Assembly: GCA_036645835.1 (NCBI GenBank)
Contig: JAVXNK010000001.1
Coordinates: forward strand, 320,856-384,855
DNA: 64,000 nt
Direction of reading: 5' to 3'
Source of the DNA: Angelakisella sp036645835
GTDB taxonomy: Bacteria > Bacillota > Clostridia > Oscillospirales > Ruminococcaceae
Shown: one piece after another, positions 30,968-39,217 of the stretch
How the letters are laid out: each line of letters opens with the position of its first letter
How positions within the stretch are numbered: the stretch's first letter is position 1
Made by a program: the position numbers and the translations under genes
The notes under the pieces: model-generated
What the model saw: the letters and a program-made list of their open reading frames with translations, nothing else
Databases searched by the model: none
Told to the model about the DNA's origin: nothing

Positions 30968-31927
30968 ATGGGTACTTATATAATTCGGCGAATACTGTCA
31001 CTCATCCCTATGCTGCTCGTCATAAGCTTTTTGATCTATGGCGGCATAGAGCTGATGCCAGGTGATGCTGTCGACTTTTTGATACCCCCCGACGCGCTTG
31101 CCACGATGGACCCAGCAACGCTGGAGGCGCTGCGCGAGAGTATGGGACTTAACACCCCGTTCCTCATACGCTACTTTAACTGGCTGATGGGGCTGCTTCA
31201 AGGTGACTTTGGCTACAGTATCCAAAGCGGTGTGCCGGTATCGGAGCTGATGCTCAACTACCTGCCCGCAACCATCGAGCTTTCGCTTGCTGCGCTCATT
31301 ATCTCTACCATCCTTGGTAGCCTTTTTGGCGTGCTTAGCGCATTGTGTAAGGGCAGCATCGCCGACAACGCGCTGACCGTGGTAGGCATGATTGGAGTTG
31401 CTATACCACAGTTCCTCTTTGGTCTGCTTTGTATCGTTGTCTTTTCCTTCAACCTAGGCTGGGTTCCGGTGGGCGGACGGATGGAGTATATCGGACAGGG
31501 CTTCTTTGCCCGTCTGCCATACCTTGTTATGCCGTCTCTGGTGCTAGGCTTTTCGATGATGGCGGGCGTTATGCGCTACAGCCGTTCCAGTATGCTGGAT
31601 TCGCTTAACCGCGATTACATTAAAACCGCACGGAGCAAGGGACTGCCTGAATGGCGCATAAACCTTGTGCATGGGCTGCGGGTGGCTATGTCTCCGGTCA
31701 TAGTGCTGGTGGGCTTCCGTCTGCCAATGCTCATTGGCGGCGCGGTAGTCATCGAGCAGGTGTTCCAGTGGCCGGGTGTTGGCGTGCTTTTTATAAACGC
31801 CGTGCGGGCGCAGAACACGCCTATTGTGATGATGGTTGGCTTCTTCAGCGTACTGTTGGTACTGGTTGCAAGCCTGCTGGTGGATATCGTCATCGCAATG
31901 CTAGATCCGCGTATCAAACTGAGTTGA
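30968..31927 (+). CDS. Peptide-type ABC transporter permease (DppB-like)
   Basis: A 319-residue permease starting MGTYIIRRILSLIPMLLVIS at ATG 30968 (AAGAGG before it). It has six membrane helices, a large first external loop (VDFLIPPDALATMDPATLEA) and the coupling EAA-type loop DYIKTARSKGLPEWRI. It pairs with the DppC-like protein encoded next to form the channel. In this operon it should carry the ligand of the permuted binding protein. Confidence 0.9.
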   Translation: MGTYIIRRILSLIPMLLVISFLIYGGIELMPGDAVDFLIPPDALATMDPATLEALRESMGLNTPFLIRYFNWLMGLLQGDFGYSIQSGVPVSELMLNYLPATIELSLAALIISTILGSLFGVLSALCKGSIADNALTVVGMIGVAIPQFLFGLLCIVVFSFNLGWVPVGGRMEYIGQGFFARLPYLVMPSLVLGFSMMAGVMRYSRSSMLDSLNRDYIKTARSKGLPEWRINLVHGLRVAMSPVIVLVGFRLPMLIGGAVVIEQVFQWPGVGVLFINAVRAQNTPIVMMVGFFSVLLVLVASLLVDIVIAMLDPRIKLS

Positions 31928-31940
31928 AAGGAGGTACACC

Positions 31941-32858
31941 ATGAGCTACAATACCAGACTGAACCGGCAGATGGATGTCATCAAAGCGCGTGAGGCCCGC
32001 GGAAAGGGCAGGGGCAGAATCAAAAACCGCACCCTGCGCAAGATGCTTGCAAACCGGCTCTCCACAGTGGGCTATATCATCTTTTTTACAATCCTGTTTA
32101 TCTGTATCTTTGCCCCTCTGTTTACCTCCTACGTCCCAACCAAGATTGACCTGATCAGCAGGCTAAAGCCACCAACGGCGCAGCATATTATGGGTACCGA
32201 CCAGATTGGCCGCGATATATGGGCACGTATGTTGTACGGCGGGCGTATCTCGATTGGCGTAGGACTTGGCAGCGCTCTGGGCGCAACCCTTTTTGGCGTT
32301 TTTCTGGGCACCATCGCCGGATATAAGGGTGGCTGGCTGGATTCCTGGGTCATGAGGATTTCGGAGATTCTTATGAGCTTTCCCCAGATGATTCTGGTCA
32401 TGATGCTTGTCACCATTACCGGACAAAGCCTGTGGAACCTCATCTTTATCTTTGTACTGACCGGCTGGCCTTCGGTTTACCGCATGGCACGGTCACAGAT
32501 GCTTTCTATCCGCGAGGAGGAATATGTACAGGCGCTGCGCGCTTTTGGCATCAGTGATTTTAAAGTTGCCTTCAAGCACATGCTGCCCAACGCCATTGGT
32601 CCGCTGTTTGTCAACGTAACCCTTTCTACCGCCATGTTTATTTTACAAGAGGCTTCACTCAGCTTTCTGGGGTTGGGCGTACCGCTGGAGATTTCCACAT
32701 GGGGCAACATACTAAATGCGGCAAACGACCTCGGTATGCTGCGTGACGCATGGTGGATATGGCTACCTGTCGGTTCGATGATTACTCTGTTTGTACTGAG
32801 TATCAACTTTATCGGTGATGGTCTGCGCGATGCTGCCGACCCCACCCAGATAGGTTAA
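31941..32858 (+). CDS. Peptide-type ABC transporter permease (DppC-like)
   Basis: A 305-residue permease. A basic N-terminus precedes TM1 (STVGYIIFFTILFICIFAPL), then the HIMGTDQIGRDIWARMLYGG motif that is diagnostic for DppC/OppC, and the EAA-type loop EYVQALRAFGISDFKVAF. Normal length, unlike the paralogue at 50651 that carries a large insert. AAAGGAGG precedes the ATG. Second channel subunit of the block B transporter. Confidence 0.9.
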   Translation: MSYNTRLNRQMDVIKAREARGKGRGRIKNRTLRKMLANRLSTVGYIIFFTILFICIFAPLFTSYVPTKIDLISRLKPPTAQHIMGTDQIGRDIWARMLYGGRISIGVGLGSALGATLFGVFLGTIAGYKGGWLDSWVMRISEILMSFPQMILVMMLVTITGQSLWNLIFIFVLTGWPSVYRMARSQMLSIREEEYVQALRAFGISDFKVAFKHMLPNAIGPLFVNVTLSTAMFILQEASLSFLGLGVPLEISTWGNILNAANDLGMLRDAWWIWLPVGSMITLFVLSINFIGDGLRDAADPTQIG

Positions 32859-32870
32859 GGGGGCGGCAGT

Positions 32871-33881
32871 ATGGAAAAAAAAGATGTCATACTCAGTGTC
32901 AAGGACCTTTCGGTGTTCTTTTACACAAACCAGCGCTGCAACCATGCTCTACGTGGTATCTCGTTTGATATCTACCGCGGGCGAACACTCTGCATAGTGG
33001 GCGAGAGCGGCTGCGGCAAGTCTGTTACCGCAAACGCTATTATGGGGCTGCTGCCCGATCTGTCTCGCATAGAGGAGGGTAGCATTACCTACCACTGTCC
33101 GCAGGGCGATGTGCGCATTGACAAACTGGATCGCAAAGGCGGCGAGATGCGAAAGCTGCGTGGCGAGGATATCGCCATGATATTTCAGGACCCGATGACC
33201 GCACTTAATCCGGTATTTTCTATCGGATTCCAGATTAACGAAACGCTGTTGCAGCATGGCAAGGCAAAAAACAAGGCTGAGGCGACACAAAAGTCCATTG
33301 AGCTACTTAAAAGCATGGGGATCTCTCTGCCGGAGCAGCGTGTCAACGAGTACCCGCACCAGTTTTCCGGTGGCATGCGGCAGAGAGCCATGATTGCGAT
33401 GGCAATGGCTTGCGAACCAAATGTGCTGATTGCCGACGAGCCGACAACCGCTCTGGATGTGACAATTCAGGCGCAGATATTTGAACTGATGATTGACCTG
33501 AAGAAGCAGAAAAACATGGCAATCATGCTGATCACCCATGACATGGGCGTTGTGGCGGAGCTTGCCGACGATGTTGCCGTTATGTATATGGGCAACGTAG
33601 TGGAATCCGGTTCTGCGGCACAGGTGCTTGGAAGCCCCATCCACCCATATACCAAGGCACTACTGGACTCTATTCCGGTGCTTGGCAAAGGACGGGAGCA
33701 GGATTTGCAGCCAATCCGCGGCAACACGCCGGATCCGTTCAACCGCCCCAAGGGCTGTCAGTTCTGCCCTCGCTGTGACTTTGCCACAGCCGAGTGCCAG
33801 ACACAGATGCCCGACGAGATGGAGCTTGACGCAGGGCACTTCTGCCGCTGCTTCCATCCGGTAAACAGAAAGGGGGAATAG
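32871..33881 (+). CDS. Peptide-type ABC transporter ATPase (DppD-like)
   Basis: A 336-residue ATPase. Walker A is GESGCGKS, the Q-loop is MIFQDPMTALNPVFSIG, the ABC signature is FSGGMRQRAMIAMAM, Walker B is VLIADEPTTALD, and the H-loop is LITHDMG. The C-terminal oligopeptide-type extension has the cysteine set CQFCPRC and CFHPV, which in this family can bind a 4Fe-4S cluster. It starts 12 bases after the permease gene and forms a heterodimer with the next product. Confidence 0.92.
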   Translation: MEKKDVILSVKDLSVFFYTNQRCNHALRGISFDIYRGRTLCIVGESGCGKSVTANAIMGLLPDLSRIEEGSITYHCPQGDVRIDKLDRKGGEMRKLRGEDIAMIFQDPMTALNPVFSIGFQINETLLQHGKAKNKAEATQKSIELLKSMGISLPEQRVNEYPHQFSGGMRQRAMIAMAMACEPNVLIADEPTTALDVTIQAQIFELMIDLKKQKNMAIMLITHDMGVVAELADDVAVMYMGNVVESGSAAQVLGSPIHPYTKALLDSIPVLGKGREQDLQPIRGNTPDPFNRPKGCQFCPRCDFATAECQTQMPDEMELDAGHFCRCFHPVNRKGE

Positions 33882-33885
33882 CATC

Positions 33886-34884
33886 ATGATTGACAAAAGA
33901 GATATACTCATAAGCGTTAAGGGACTCAAAACCTATTTCCCCATCAAGAAGGGGCTTTTCCGTAAGACTGTGGGTTACGTCAAGGCAGTGGACGACGTAA
34001 ACCTTGACATCTACAAGGGCGAGATATTGGGCATAGTGGGCGAGAGCGGCTGCGGTAAAACCACCCTTGGCAAGTCGATTCTGCAACTGATAAAGCCCAC
34101 GGCGGGTGCGGTGTTCTTTGAGCGGGACAACAAGGCGGTAGAAATTTGTTCGCTGTCCAACCGGGAGCTTGACCCCATCCGTAAAAAGATGCAGATTGTG
34201 TTTCAGGACCCCTATTCCTCGCTCAATCCTGCCTTTACCGTCTTTGGTTCAATGGAGGAACCGCTGATTAAGTTTGGCATTAAGGGCAAGGCGGCAAGGC
34301 GCAAGAAGGTTGCCGAGCTGCTAGCAGCGGTAAACCTGCCGGAGGAATACATGACCCGCTACCCAAACGAGTTTTCCGGCGGGCAGCGGCAGCGCATCGG
34401 CATCGCCCGCGCGCTTTCGGTAGACCCGGAGTTTATCGTCTGTGACGAAGCGGTTTCTGCACTGGATGTGTCGATTCAGGCGCAGGTGCTTCAGTTGCTC
34501 AAGGAGCTGCGCGACAAGCGCAATTTAACCTATATGTTCATAACCCACGATCTTTCGGTGGTGGAGTACCTTAGCGACCGCATTGTGGTTATGTATCTGG
34601 GCAAGGTGGTGGAGCTGGCAGATACGGTGGAGCTTTTTGCCAACACGTTACACCCATATACCAAGGCGCTGCTTTCGGCAATACCCATTGCGGACATTGC
34701 CAAAACCAAAAAGAGAACGCCGCTCCAAGGCGATGTGCCCAGTCCGGCAAATCCTCCCTCCGGCTGTCCCTTCCACCCACGCTGTCCCAAATGCCAGCAG
34801 ACCTGCAAAGCCGAAGCACCCAAACTGAGAAAGCTGGATATTGAGGGAACCGAGCACTTTATTGCCTGCCATTTTCCCGAATAG
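33886..34884 (+). CDS. Peptide-type ABC transporter ATPase (DppF-like)
   Basis: A 332-residue ATPase: Walker A GESGCGKTT, Q-loop IVFQDPYSSLNPAFTV, signature FSGGQRQRIGIARAL, Walker B FIVCDEAVSALD, H-loop ITHDLSVVEYL, and a C-terminal oligo-peptide extension (CPFHPRCPKCQQTC). Starts 4 bases after the DppD-like gene. Together these give a complete five-part importer, so no shared ATPase is needed. Confidence 0.92.
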   Translation: MIDKRDILISVKGLKTYFPIKKGLFRKTVGYVKAVDDVNLDIYKGEILGIVGESGCGKTTLGKSILQLIKPTAGAVFFERDNKAVEICSLSNRELDPIRKKMQIVFQDPYSSLNPAFTVFGSMEEPLIKFGIKGKAARRKKVAELLAAVNLPEEYMTRYPNEFSGGQRQRIGIARALSVDPEFIVCDEAVSALDVSIQAQVLQLLKELRDKRNLTYMFITHDLSVVEYLSDRIVVMYLGKVVELADTVELFANTLHPYTKALLSAIPIADIAKTKKRTPLQGDVPSPANPPSGCPFHPRCPKCQQTCKAEAPKLRKLDIEGTEHFIACHFPE

Positions 34885-34919
34885 TAAAAACTAAAAACAA
34901 AAAGGATGTGTGCTAAGTT

Positions 34920-35849
34920 ATGGCGAATTTTGAAATAAAGCAGATGACAGGCGTTATCGTTGCAATGATTACACTTTTTGATGAAAACGAAAATGTGGAT
35001 ATCAAACGTACCGATGCACTGGTAGATTTTTTGATTGAGCAGGATATTGACGGTTTTTACCTGACCGGCAGCACCGGTGAGGGCTTCCTGATGACCGGCG
35101 AGGAAAGAAAGATGGTTGTGGAGACAGTTGTGAAGCGGGTTGCGGGGCGCAAGCCGGTAGTTGTGCACGTGGGCGATATGGGTACCCGTAAGTCCATCGA
35201 CCTTGCGAGGCACGCCTACGAAGTTGGCGCGGACGCAATATCCTCGGTGCCACCCTTCTACTGGAAGTTCAGCGAGGAGGATATCTACAACTACTATAAA
35301 GACATTTCTGACGCAACGCCGCTGCCCATGGTGGTTTATAATGTGCCTTTGGCAGGGCTGATGGGTACCGACTTGCTGGTGCGGCTCTCCAACCTACCCA
35401 ATGTAAAGGGGCTTAAGTTTACCGGCAAGGAACACGACCAGATGAGTCACCTCAAGGATATCCTCGGCAAGGATTTTATCATCTATTCCGGCTGCGACGA
35501 GATGGCGTTCTCCGGTCTTTCGGTGGGAACCGACGGTATCATTGGTTCCTTCTATAACGTAATGCCGGAGCTGTTCAAGGGTGTTTTTAACGCGGTGCAG
35601 GCAGGCAACCTTAAAGATGGCGTCCGCCTGCAAAAGATTGGCACCGAGATTATTCTGGAAGCCATAAAGTATGATTATCTGGCGCTGATGCGCAATATGT
35701 TGGCGTGGCAGGGCGTGGACGCGGGCTATTCCCGCCGTCCCTTCCGCAACTATGCGGACAGCGAGATTGGCGAGTTCAAGAAGATTCTGCTGGAAATCAA
35801 AAACAAGTACAATGTAACCGAGGTCAACTTCCTCAACAAGCTTTCCTGA
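34920..35849 (+). CDS. N-acetylneuraminate lyase-like aldolase
   Basis: A 309-residue class I aldolase of the NanA group. TGSTGEGFLMTGEE is the carboxylate-binding loop, MVVYNVPLAG holds the catalytic tyrosine, GLKFTGKEHDQM the Schiff-base lysine, and YSGCDEMAFSGL plus DGIIGSFYNVMPE resemble the NanA sugar-binding segments. Sialic acid lyases split Neu5Ac to ManNAc and pyruvate. A second NanA-like enzyme sits in the sialic acid block at 42523, so this copy may use another keto-acid sugar, perhaps a sialic acid relative. It is the last gene of the GntR-controlled transporter operon. Confidence 0.8.
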   Translation: MANFEIKQMTGVIVAMITLFDENENVDIKRTDALVDFLIEQDIDGFYLTGSTGEGFLMTGEERKMVVETVVKRVAGRKPVVVHVGDMGTRKSIDLARHAYEVGADAISSVPPFYWKFSEEDIYNYYKDISDATPLPMVVYNVPLAGLMGTDLLVRLSNLPNVKGLKFTGKEHDQMSHLKDILGKDFIIYSGCDEMAFSGLSVGTDGIIGSFYNVMPELFKGVFNAVQAGNLKDGVRLQKIGTEIILEAIKYDYLALMRNMLAWQGVDAGYSRRPFRNYADSEIGEFKKILLEIKNKYNVTEVNFLNKLS

Positions 35850-35884
35850 TTGTGCACGAAGCGGGCGCTCTATCCCTTTGGAAA

Positions 35885-35954
35885 AATAGAATGGCACCAT
35901 GCCTTTAAAAGCGTCCATGGGTAGTCGATTCGATTCCCCTCTTATCACCACCAA
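35885..35954 (+). tRNA. Strongly decayed tRNA-Ala remnant
   Basis: AGAATGGCA matches the tRNA-Ala(GGC) anticodon loop region; after a ~22-base insertion come GGTAGTCGATTCGATTCCCC and TTATCACCACCA, like a T-arm, acceptor strand and CCA. The 5' half is not recognisable. It cannot form a working tRNA. The same terminator follows as after the copy at 24428. Edges approximate. Confidence 0.5.
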
Positions 35955-35993
35955 ATAAAAAACCGCTTAAACGTAGTGTTTAGGCGGTTTTTT
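35955..35993 (+). terminator. Intrinsic terminator after the tRNA-Ala remnant
   Basis: AAAAAACCGCTTAAAC pairs with GTTTAGGCGGTTTTTT, nearly the same as at 24506-24545. It ends the block B transporter operon and, with its A-rich left arm, can stop the convergent minus-strand operon too. Confidence 0.8.
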
Positions 35994-36033
35994 GTTATTG
36001 GTAACAATATATACGTGGAGACAATCACTATTG

Positions 36034-36912
36034 CTATTCGAGTGCTGCCAGATACGCAGCGCCTATCAAGCCTGCTTTATTGCCTAACTCTGCCGTCTTG
36101 ATCCGAACACCGCGGTAGCTCTCCATCAGTAGCGGATAGAGCACTCGGTTCAGCTGCTCTCCAATATAGGGCTGCTCCATAATGCCTCCCCCCAGCACAA
36201 CCGCATGTGGATTGAAAATGTGAATCAGACTAACCAGCCCCAGAGCAATTTCGCCTACCCACACGTCCACAAGATCGCTCATGGTGTCCAGCTGTTCAAA
36301 AAGCTGGCGACCGTTGGTTATGGCTGGGTTGCGTTGGGTGGCTGCCCGTACCAGTGCGGTTGTGGAGGCATATTGCTCGTAGCAGCCGCTCTGTCCGCAC
36401 CCACAGCGCAAGCCGCCCGGGTGAGTAACGATATGCCCCAGCTCTCCTGCAACACCATCGGCACCGTGAAACAGCTCACCATTAATGACAATGCCACCAC
36501 CAATGCCGGTGCCGTAGGTAATACAGATGAAATGCGGACAGCCCCTGCCGCCGCCAAACTTGGCTTCGCCCAATGCTGCGGCATTTACGTCGTTTTCTAC
36601 CACTGTGTTACAGTGGTAACGGTTACTGAAGAGCCGTGCCACAGGTGTACCGATATAGTTTGGAATATTTTCATTTGCATAGCGAATGCTGCCGATGGAA
36701 ATGTCCACCTGCCCGGCGGTGCTGATGCCGATGCGGTCAAACCCGTTATACTCATCAGCCAGTGCAAATGCGGTGCGCAGCAGTGCTTCGCCGCCTTGCT
36801 TGCCGTTGGAGGGGAGCTCGCGGTAGCCACTGACCGTACCACTTTCATCTACAATTGCAGCCTTGATCATCGTTCCGCCAAGGTCGAGTGCCAGTATTTT
36901 CATCGTCATCAC
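36034..36912 (-). CDS. nanK: ROK family sugar kinase, probable N-acetylmannosamine kinase
   Basis: A ~292-residue ROK kinase. KILALDLGGTMIKAAIVDES is the phosphate-binding start; VENDVNAAALGEAKFGGG and ITYGTGIGGG follow; the ExGH sugar motif is AGELGHIV, and the ROK zinc signature is CGCGQSGCYEQYAS. The neighbouring epimerase NanE and the sialic-acid context make ManNAc the likely substrate. The start may be any of the clustered ATG codons at 36903-36912. Last gene of a minus-strand operon, four bases after nanE. Confidence 0.85.
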   Translation of the reverse strand: MMTMKILALDLGGTMIKAAIVDESGTVSGYRELPSNGKQGGEALLRTAFALADEYNGFDRIGISTAGQVDISIGSIRYANENIPNYIGTPVARLFSNRYHCNTVVENDVNAAALGEAKFGGGRGCPHFICITYGTGIGGGIVINGELFHGADGVAGELGHIVTHPGGLRCGCGQSGCYEQYASTTALVRAATQRNPAITNGRQLFEQLDTMSDLVDVWVGEIALGLVSLIHIFNPHAVVLGGGIMEQPYIGEQLNRVLYPLLMESYRGVRIKTAELGNKAGLIGAAYLAALE

Positions 36913-36915
36913 CCA

Positions 36916-37611
36916 CTAACGCTTATCCAGCACGGCGACAAACCGCTGGGTAATCTCCATGGGGCGTGTAATAGCACCGCCCACCACCGCACAGAGCGCG
37001 CCTGCATCGAGTGCCTGATGTAACTGCTCGGGGTAGTGGATACCGCCCTCGGCAATGACAGGAACCCCGGCACGCAGTGCCAGCTCGTGAATCATATCAA
37101 GATTGGGAAGCGTGGTACCCTTGGTGTAGGGAGTGTAGCCCGACATGGTGGTACCGACACAGTCAAAACCAATTTCTACCGCATGCAGTCCCTCCTCAAT
37201 GGTGGAGCAGTCCGCCATATAGAGTTGATTGGGGTATTTTTGACGCACCTCCGCGAAGATGTTATCCAGTGTTCGCCCCTCGGTACGCAGCCGATTGGTG
37301 GCATCCATTGCGATAATCTCCGCCCCCACAGTTACCAGTGCGTCTACCTCGACCATAGTCGGCGTAATGTAAACGTCGCTATCGTCATAAACCTGCTTGA
37401 TAATGCCGATAACAGGAAGGTCAACGACTTTCTTGATTTCGGCGATGTCTACCACCGTATTGGCGCGTATGCCTATCGCTCCACCGCGCAGTGCCGCCAC
37501 TGCCATTCGTGACATAATGAAAGAGCTGTGCAGCGGTTCTTCCGGAAGTGCTTGACAGGAAACCACCAAGCCGCCACGCAGTAGTTCGAAAACATTAATA
37601 TTCTTCATCAT
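36916..37611 (-). CDS. nanE: N-acylglucosamine-6-phosphate 2-epimerase
   Basis: A 231-residue TIM barrel converting ManNAc-6-P to GlcNAc-6-P. LVVSCQALPEEPLHSSFIMS, GAIGIRANTVVDI, IIAMDATNRLR, and GVPVIAEGGIHYPEQLHQAL are the conserved segments, including the catalytic lysine in VIGIIKQVY and a glutamate in AEGGI. It sits between nanK and the YhcH gene in the order typical of sialic acid operons. Confidence 0.93.
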   Translation of the reverse strand: MMKNINVFELLRGGLVVSCQALPEEPLHSSFIMSRMAVAALRGGAIGIRANTVVDIAEIKKVVDLPVIGIIKQVYDDSDVYITPTMVEVDALVTVGAEIIAMDATNRLRTEGRTLDNIFAEVRQKYPNQLYMADCSTIEEGLHAVEIGFDCVGTTMSGYTPYTKGTTLPNLDMIHELALRAGVPVIAEGGIHYPEQLHQALDAGALCAVVGGAITRPMEITQRFVAVLDKR

Positions 37612-37629
37612 ACCCTCATCTTTCTATGG

Positions 37630-38079
37630 TTACATCTTGACCTTAAAAACTACCTTTTGTACAGTGGATTCTCCGCCAAGTTGCAGCTTGACAATGTGCG
37701 CGTCCTTGGGGAACACTACCGCAAAGTCGCCCTTGCGCAGTGGACAGAAGAGCTCTACATCGCCCCGGTAGCCCACAAAGTCGCTGTCTGGATTGCGTGT
37801 CGTTTCCTCCAGTGTGCCAATGTGGGAAACCCCGAGCTGCTCAGCACCCGACAGGACCAGATGAATATCGGCGTAAACCTCGTGTGCCTCAAACGCACCC
37901 TGCTCCAGCGGAATGGTGTTATAGTCGAACCGACTTACATAGACGTCGTCCCCGTCAATCTCGTTGCGCCCCAGTGTAAGGCTCTCGAGTGGGGTTTGCT
38001 CCAAAAAGCGCAGTGCGGTATCAAGATTTTTGTGGAGACCAAGGTACTGCCTAAGGTCTTGCTGTTTTGCATATATCAT
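37630..38079 (-). CDS. YhcH/YjgK/YiaL family protein (NanQ-like)
   Basis: A 149-residue cupin-like protein with VYVSRFDYNTIPLEQGAFEA then HEVYADIHLVLSGAEQ and FAVVFPKDAHIVKLQ. The metal-site residues (His and Glu in EAHxxYxDIHLVL) are present. Members in sialic acid operons speed the opening or anomer switch of sialic acid. First gene of the enzyme group after the regulator. Confidence 0.88.
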   Translation of the reverse strand: MIYAKQQDLRQYLGLHKNLDTALRFLEQTPLESLTLGRNEIDGDDVYVSRFDYNTIPLEQGAFEAHEVYADIHLVLSGAEQLGVSHIGTLEETTRNPDSDFVGYRGDVELFCPLRKGDFAVVFPKDAHIVKLQLGGESTVQKVVFKVKM

Positions 38080-38134
38080 AGTTGTGCCCGTCCTTTTATG
38101 ATTGTACTAATTTATCTGTATATTTTAAATGCGT

Positions 38135-39001
38135 CTACAACAATTTCTTGGCAGTAGAGCCTGCGGTCAGCTCAATGCTTCTTTCACATTCCTCAGCATT
38201 AATCTGCCAGTAGCAGTTGAAGAGCACATCTACAACCATAAGCTGAGCAACCTTGGCAGAAATGGACCCAACCTGCAACGGGCCTTCGTTCGCCCCGCAG
38301 AGCAGTACCGCATCTGCCAATGCCGCACCGGGGGATTTCTCATACCGCGTTACCAGGACTATCTTGATTCCACGTGCCTTTGCAGGGCGCAGCAACTCTA
38401 TCATATCCTTGGTGGCTCCCGAGTAGGAAAAGAAGATGATGACATCATTTTCGTTAAGGAGCGATGCAGCCATCGCTTGCAGGTGCACGTCCTCGATATA
38501 GTAGAACTTGGGTGAGACCGAGATAAAGCGGCTCCATGCTTCCATCGCCATGACAAGTGAACCGCCCTGTCCAAAGCAATAGACACGGTCGGCATTGGTT
38601 AGCAGCTGTGCCGCTCGCCGAAACACCGCCTCGTCCGCTTGCTCAAGCGTCTGGGATAGTGCGCTGATCTGGGTGTTGTAGAGCTTCTTGCACATACTGT
38701 CGAAGCTGTCGTCTTGGTTAACCTTGCCGTATACCGAGACATCCGCGGCAGGAGCTGCTTCCGGGGTACCGATGAGTGAGCGTGCCAGTGCAAACTTGAA
38801 CTCATTATAGCCGCCAAAGCCCAATGCCTTGCAAAAACGAAAAACAGTAGCATCCGCAACCTTGCAGTGCTCCGCGAAGCTCGTAATAGAGAGATACTGC
38901 AGGTCGTTTCTATTGGCAAAGATATAGTCAGCCAGCCGTTTCTCGGTTCTGGTTAGGGAAGCATACTGCGTATTAATGCGGTCAAAGATATTTTCAGGCA
39001 T
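38135..39001 (-). CDS. RpiR family (MurR/NanR-like) regulator
   Basis: A 288-residue regulator: N-terminal HTH_6 (FDRINTQYASLTRTEKRLAD, ATVFRFCKALGFGGYNEFK) and C-terminal SIS domain (VYCFGQGGSLVMAMEAWSRF, IIFFSYSGATKDMIELLRPA), which binds a phosphosugar. The start is set at ATG 39001, right after GGGAGGGG; a longer frame upstream has no such site. The effector is probably ManNAc-6-P or GlcNAc-6-P. It is divergent from the sugar transporter, whose promoter is overlapped by two near-palindromic sites. Confidence 0.88.
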   Translation of the reverse strand: MPENIFDRINTQYASLTRTEKRLADYIFANRNDLQYLSITSFAEHCKVADATVFRFCKALGFGGYNEFKFALARSLIGTPEAAPAADVSVYGKVNQDDSFDSMCKKLYNTQISALSQTLEQADEAVFRRAAQLLTNADRVYCFGQGGSLVMAMEAWSRFISVSPKFYYIEDVHLQAMAASLLNENDVIIFFSYSGATKDMIELLRPAKARGIKIVLVTRYEKSPGAALADAVLLCGANEGPLQVGSISAKVAQLMVVDVLFNCYWQINAEECERSIELTAGSTAKKLL

Positions 39002-39105
39002 AAAACCCCTCCCTTGTGTAATATATCTCGATTTTAATGTATTTTTAGGTATTATACAATAGTTTTCTACACGGAACATGAAGAAACAGCAATGTGCACA
39101 AGCTA

Positions 39106-39162
39106 TGAAATATATTTTCGTATTATAATTACATTGAAAATATTTTTCACAGCTGATATGAT
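39106..39162 (+). promoter_or_regulatory. Transporter promoter with two RpiR-type operators
   Basis: Near-palindromes TGAAATATATTTTCG (39106-39120) and TGAAAATATTTTTCA (39135-39149) fit the GAAAnnnnTTTC form of RpiR sites. The second covers the -35 of a promoter TTGAAA (39134-39139), 17-base spacer, TATGAT (39157-39162). Binding there would prevent transcription of the transporter genes. Confidence 0.6.
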
Positions 39163-39217
39163 ATGAATGTACTCGGGAAGGGATTTCCCAGAAAACAGGT
39201 ATTTTAGGAGGAAAAAC

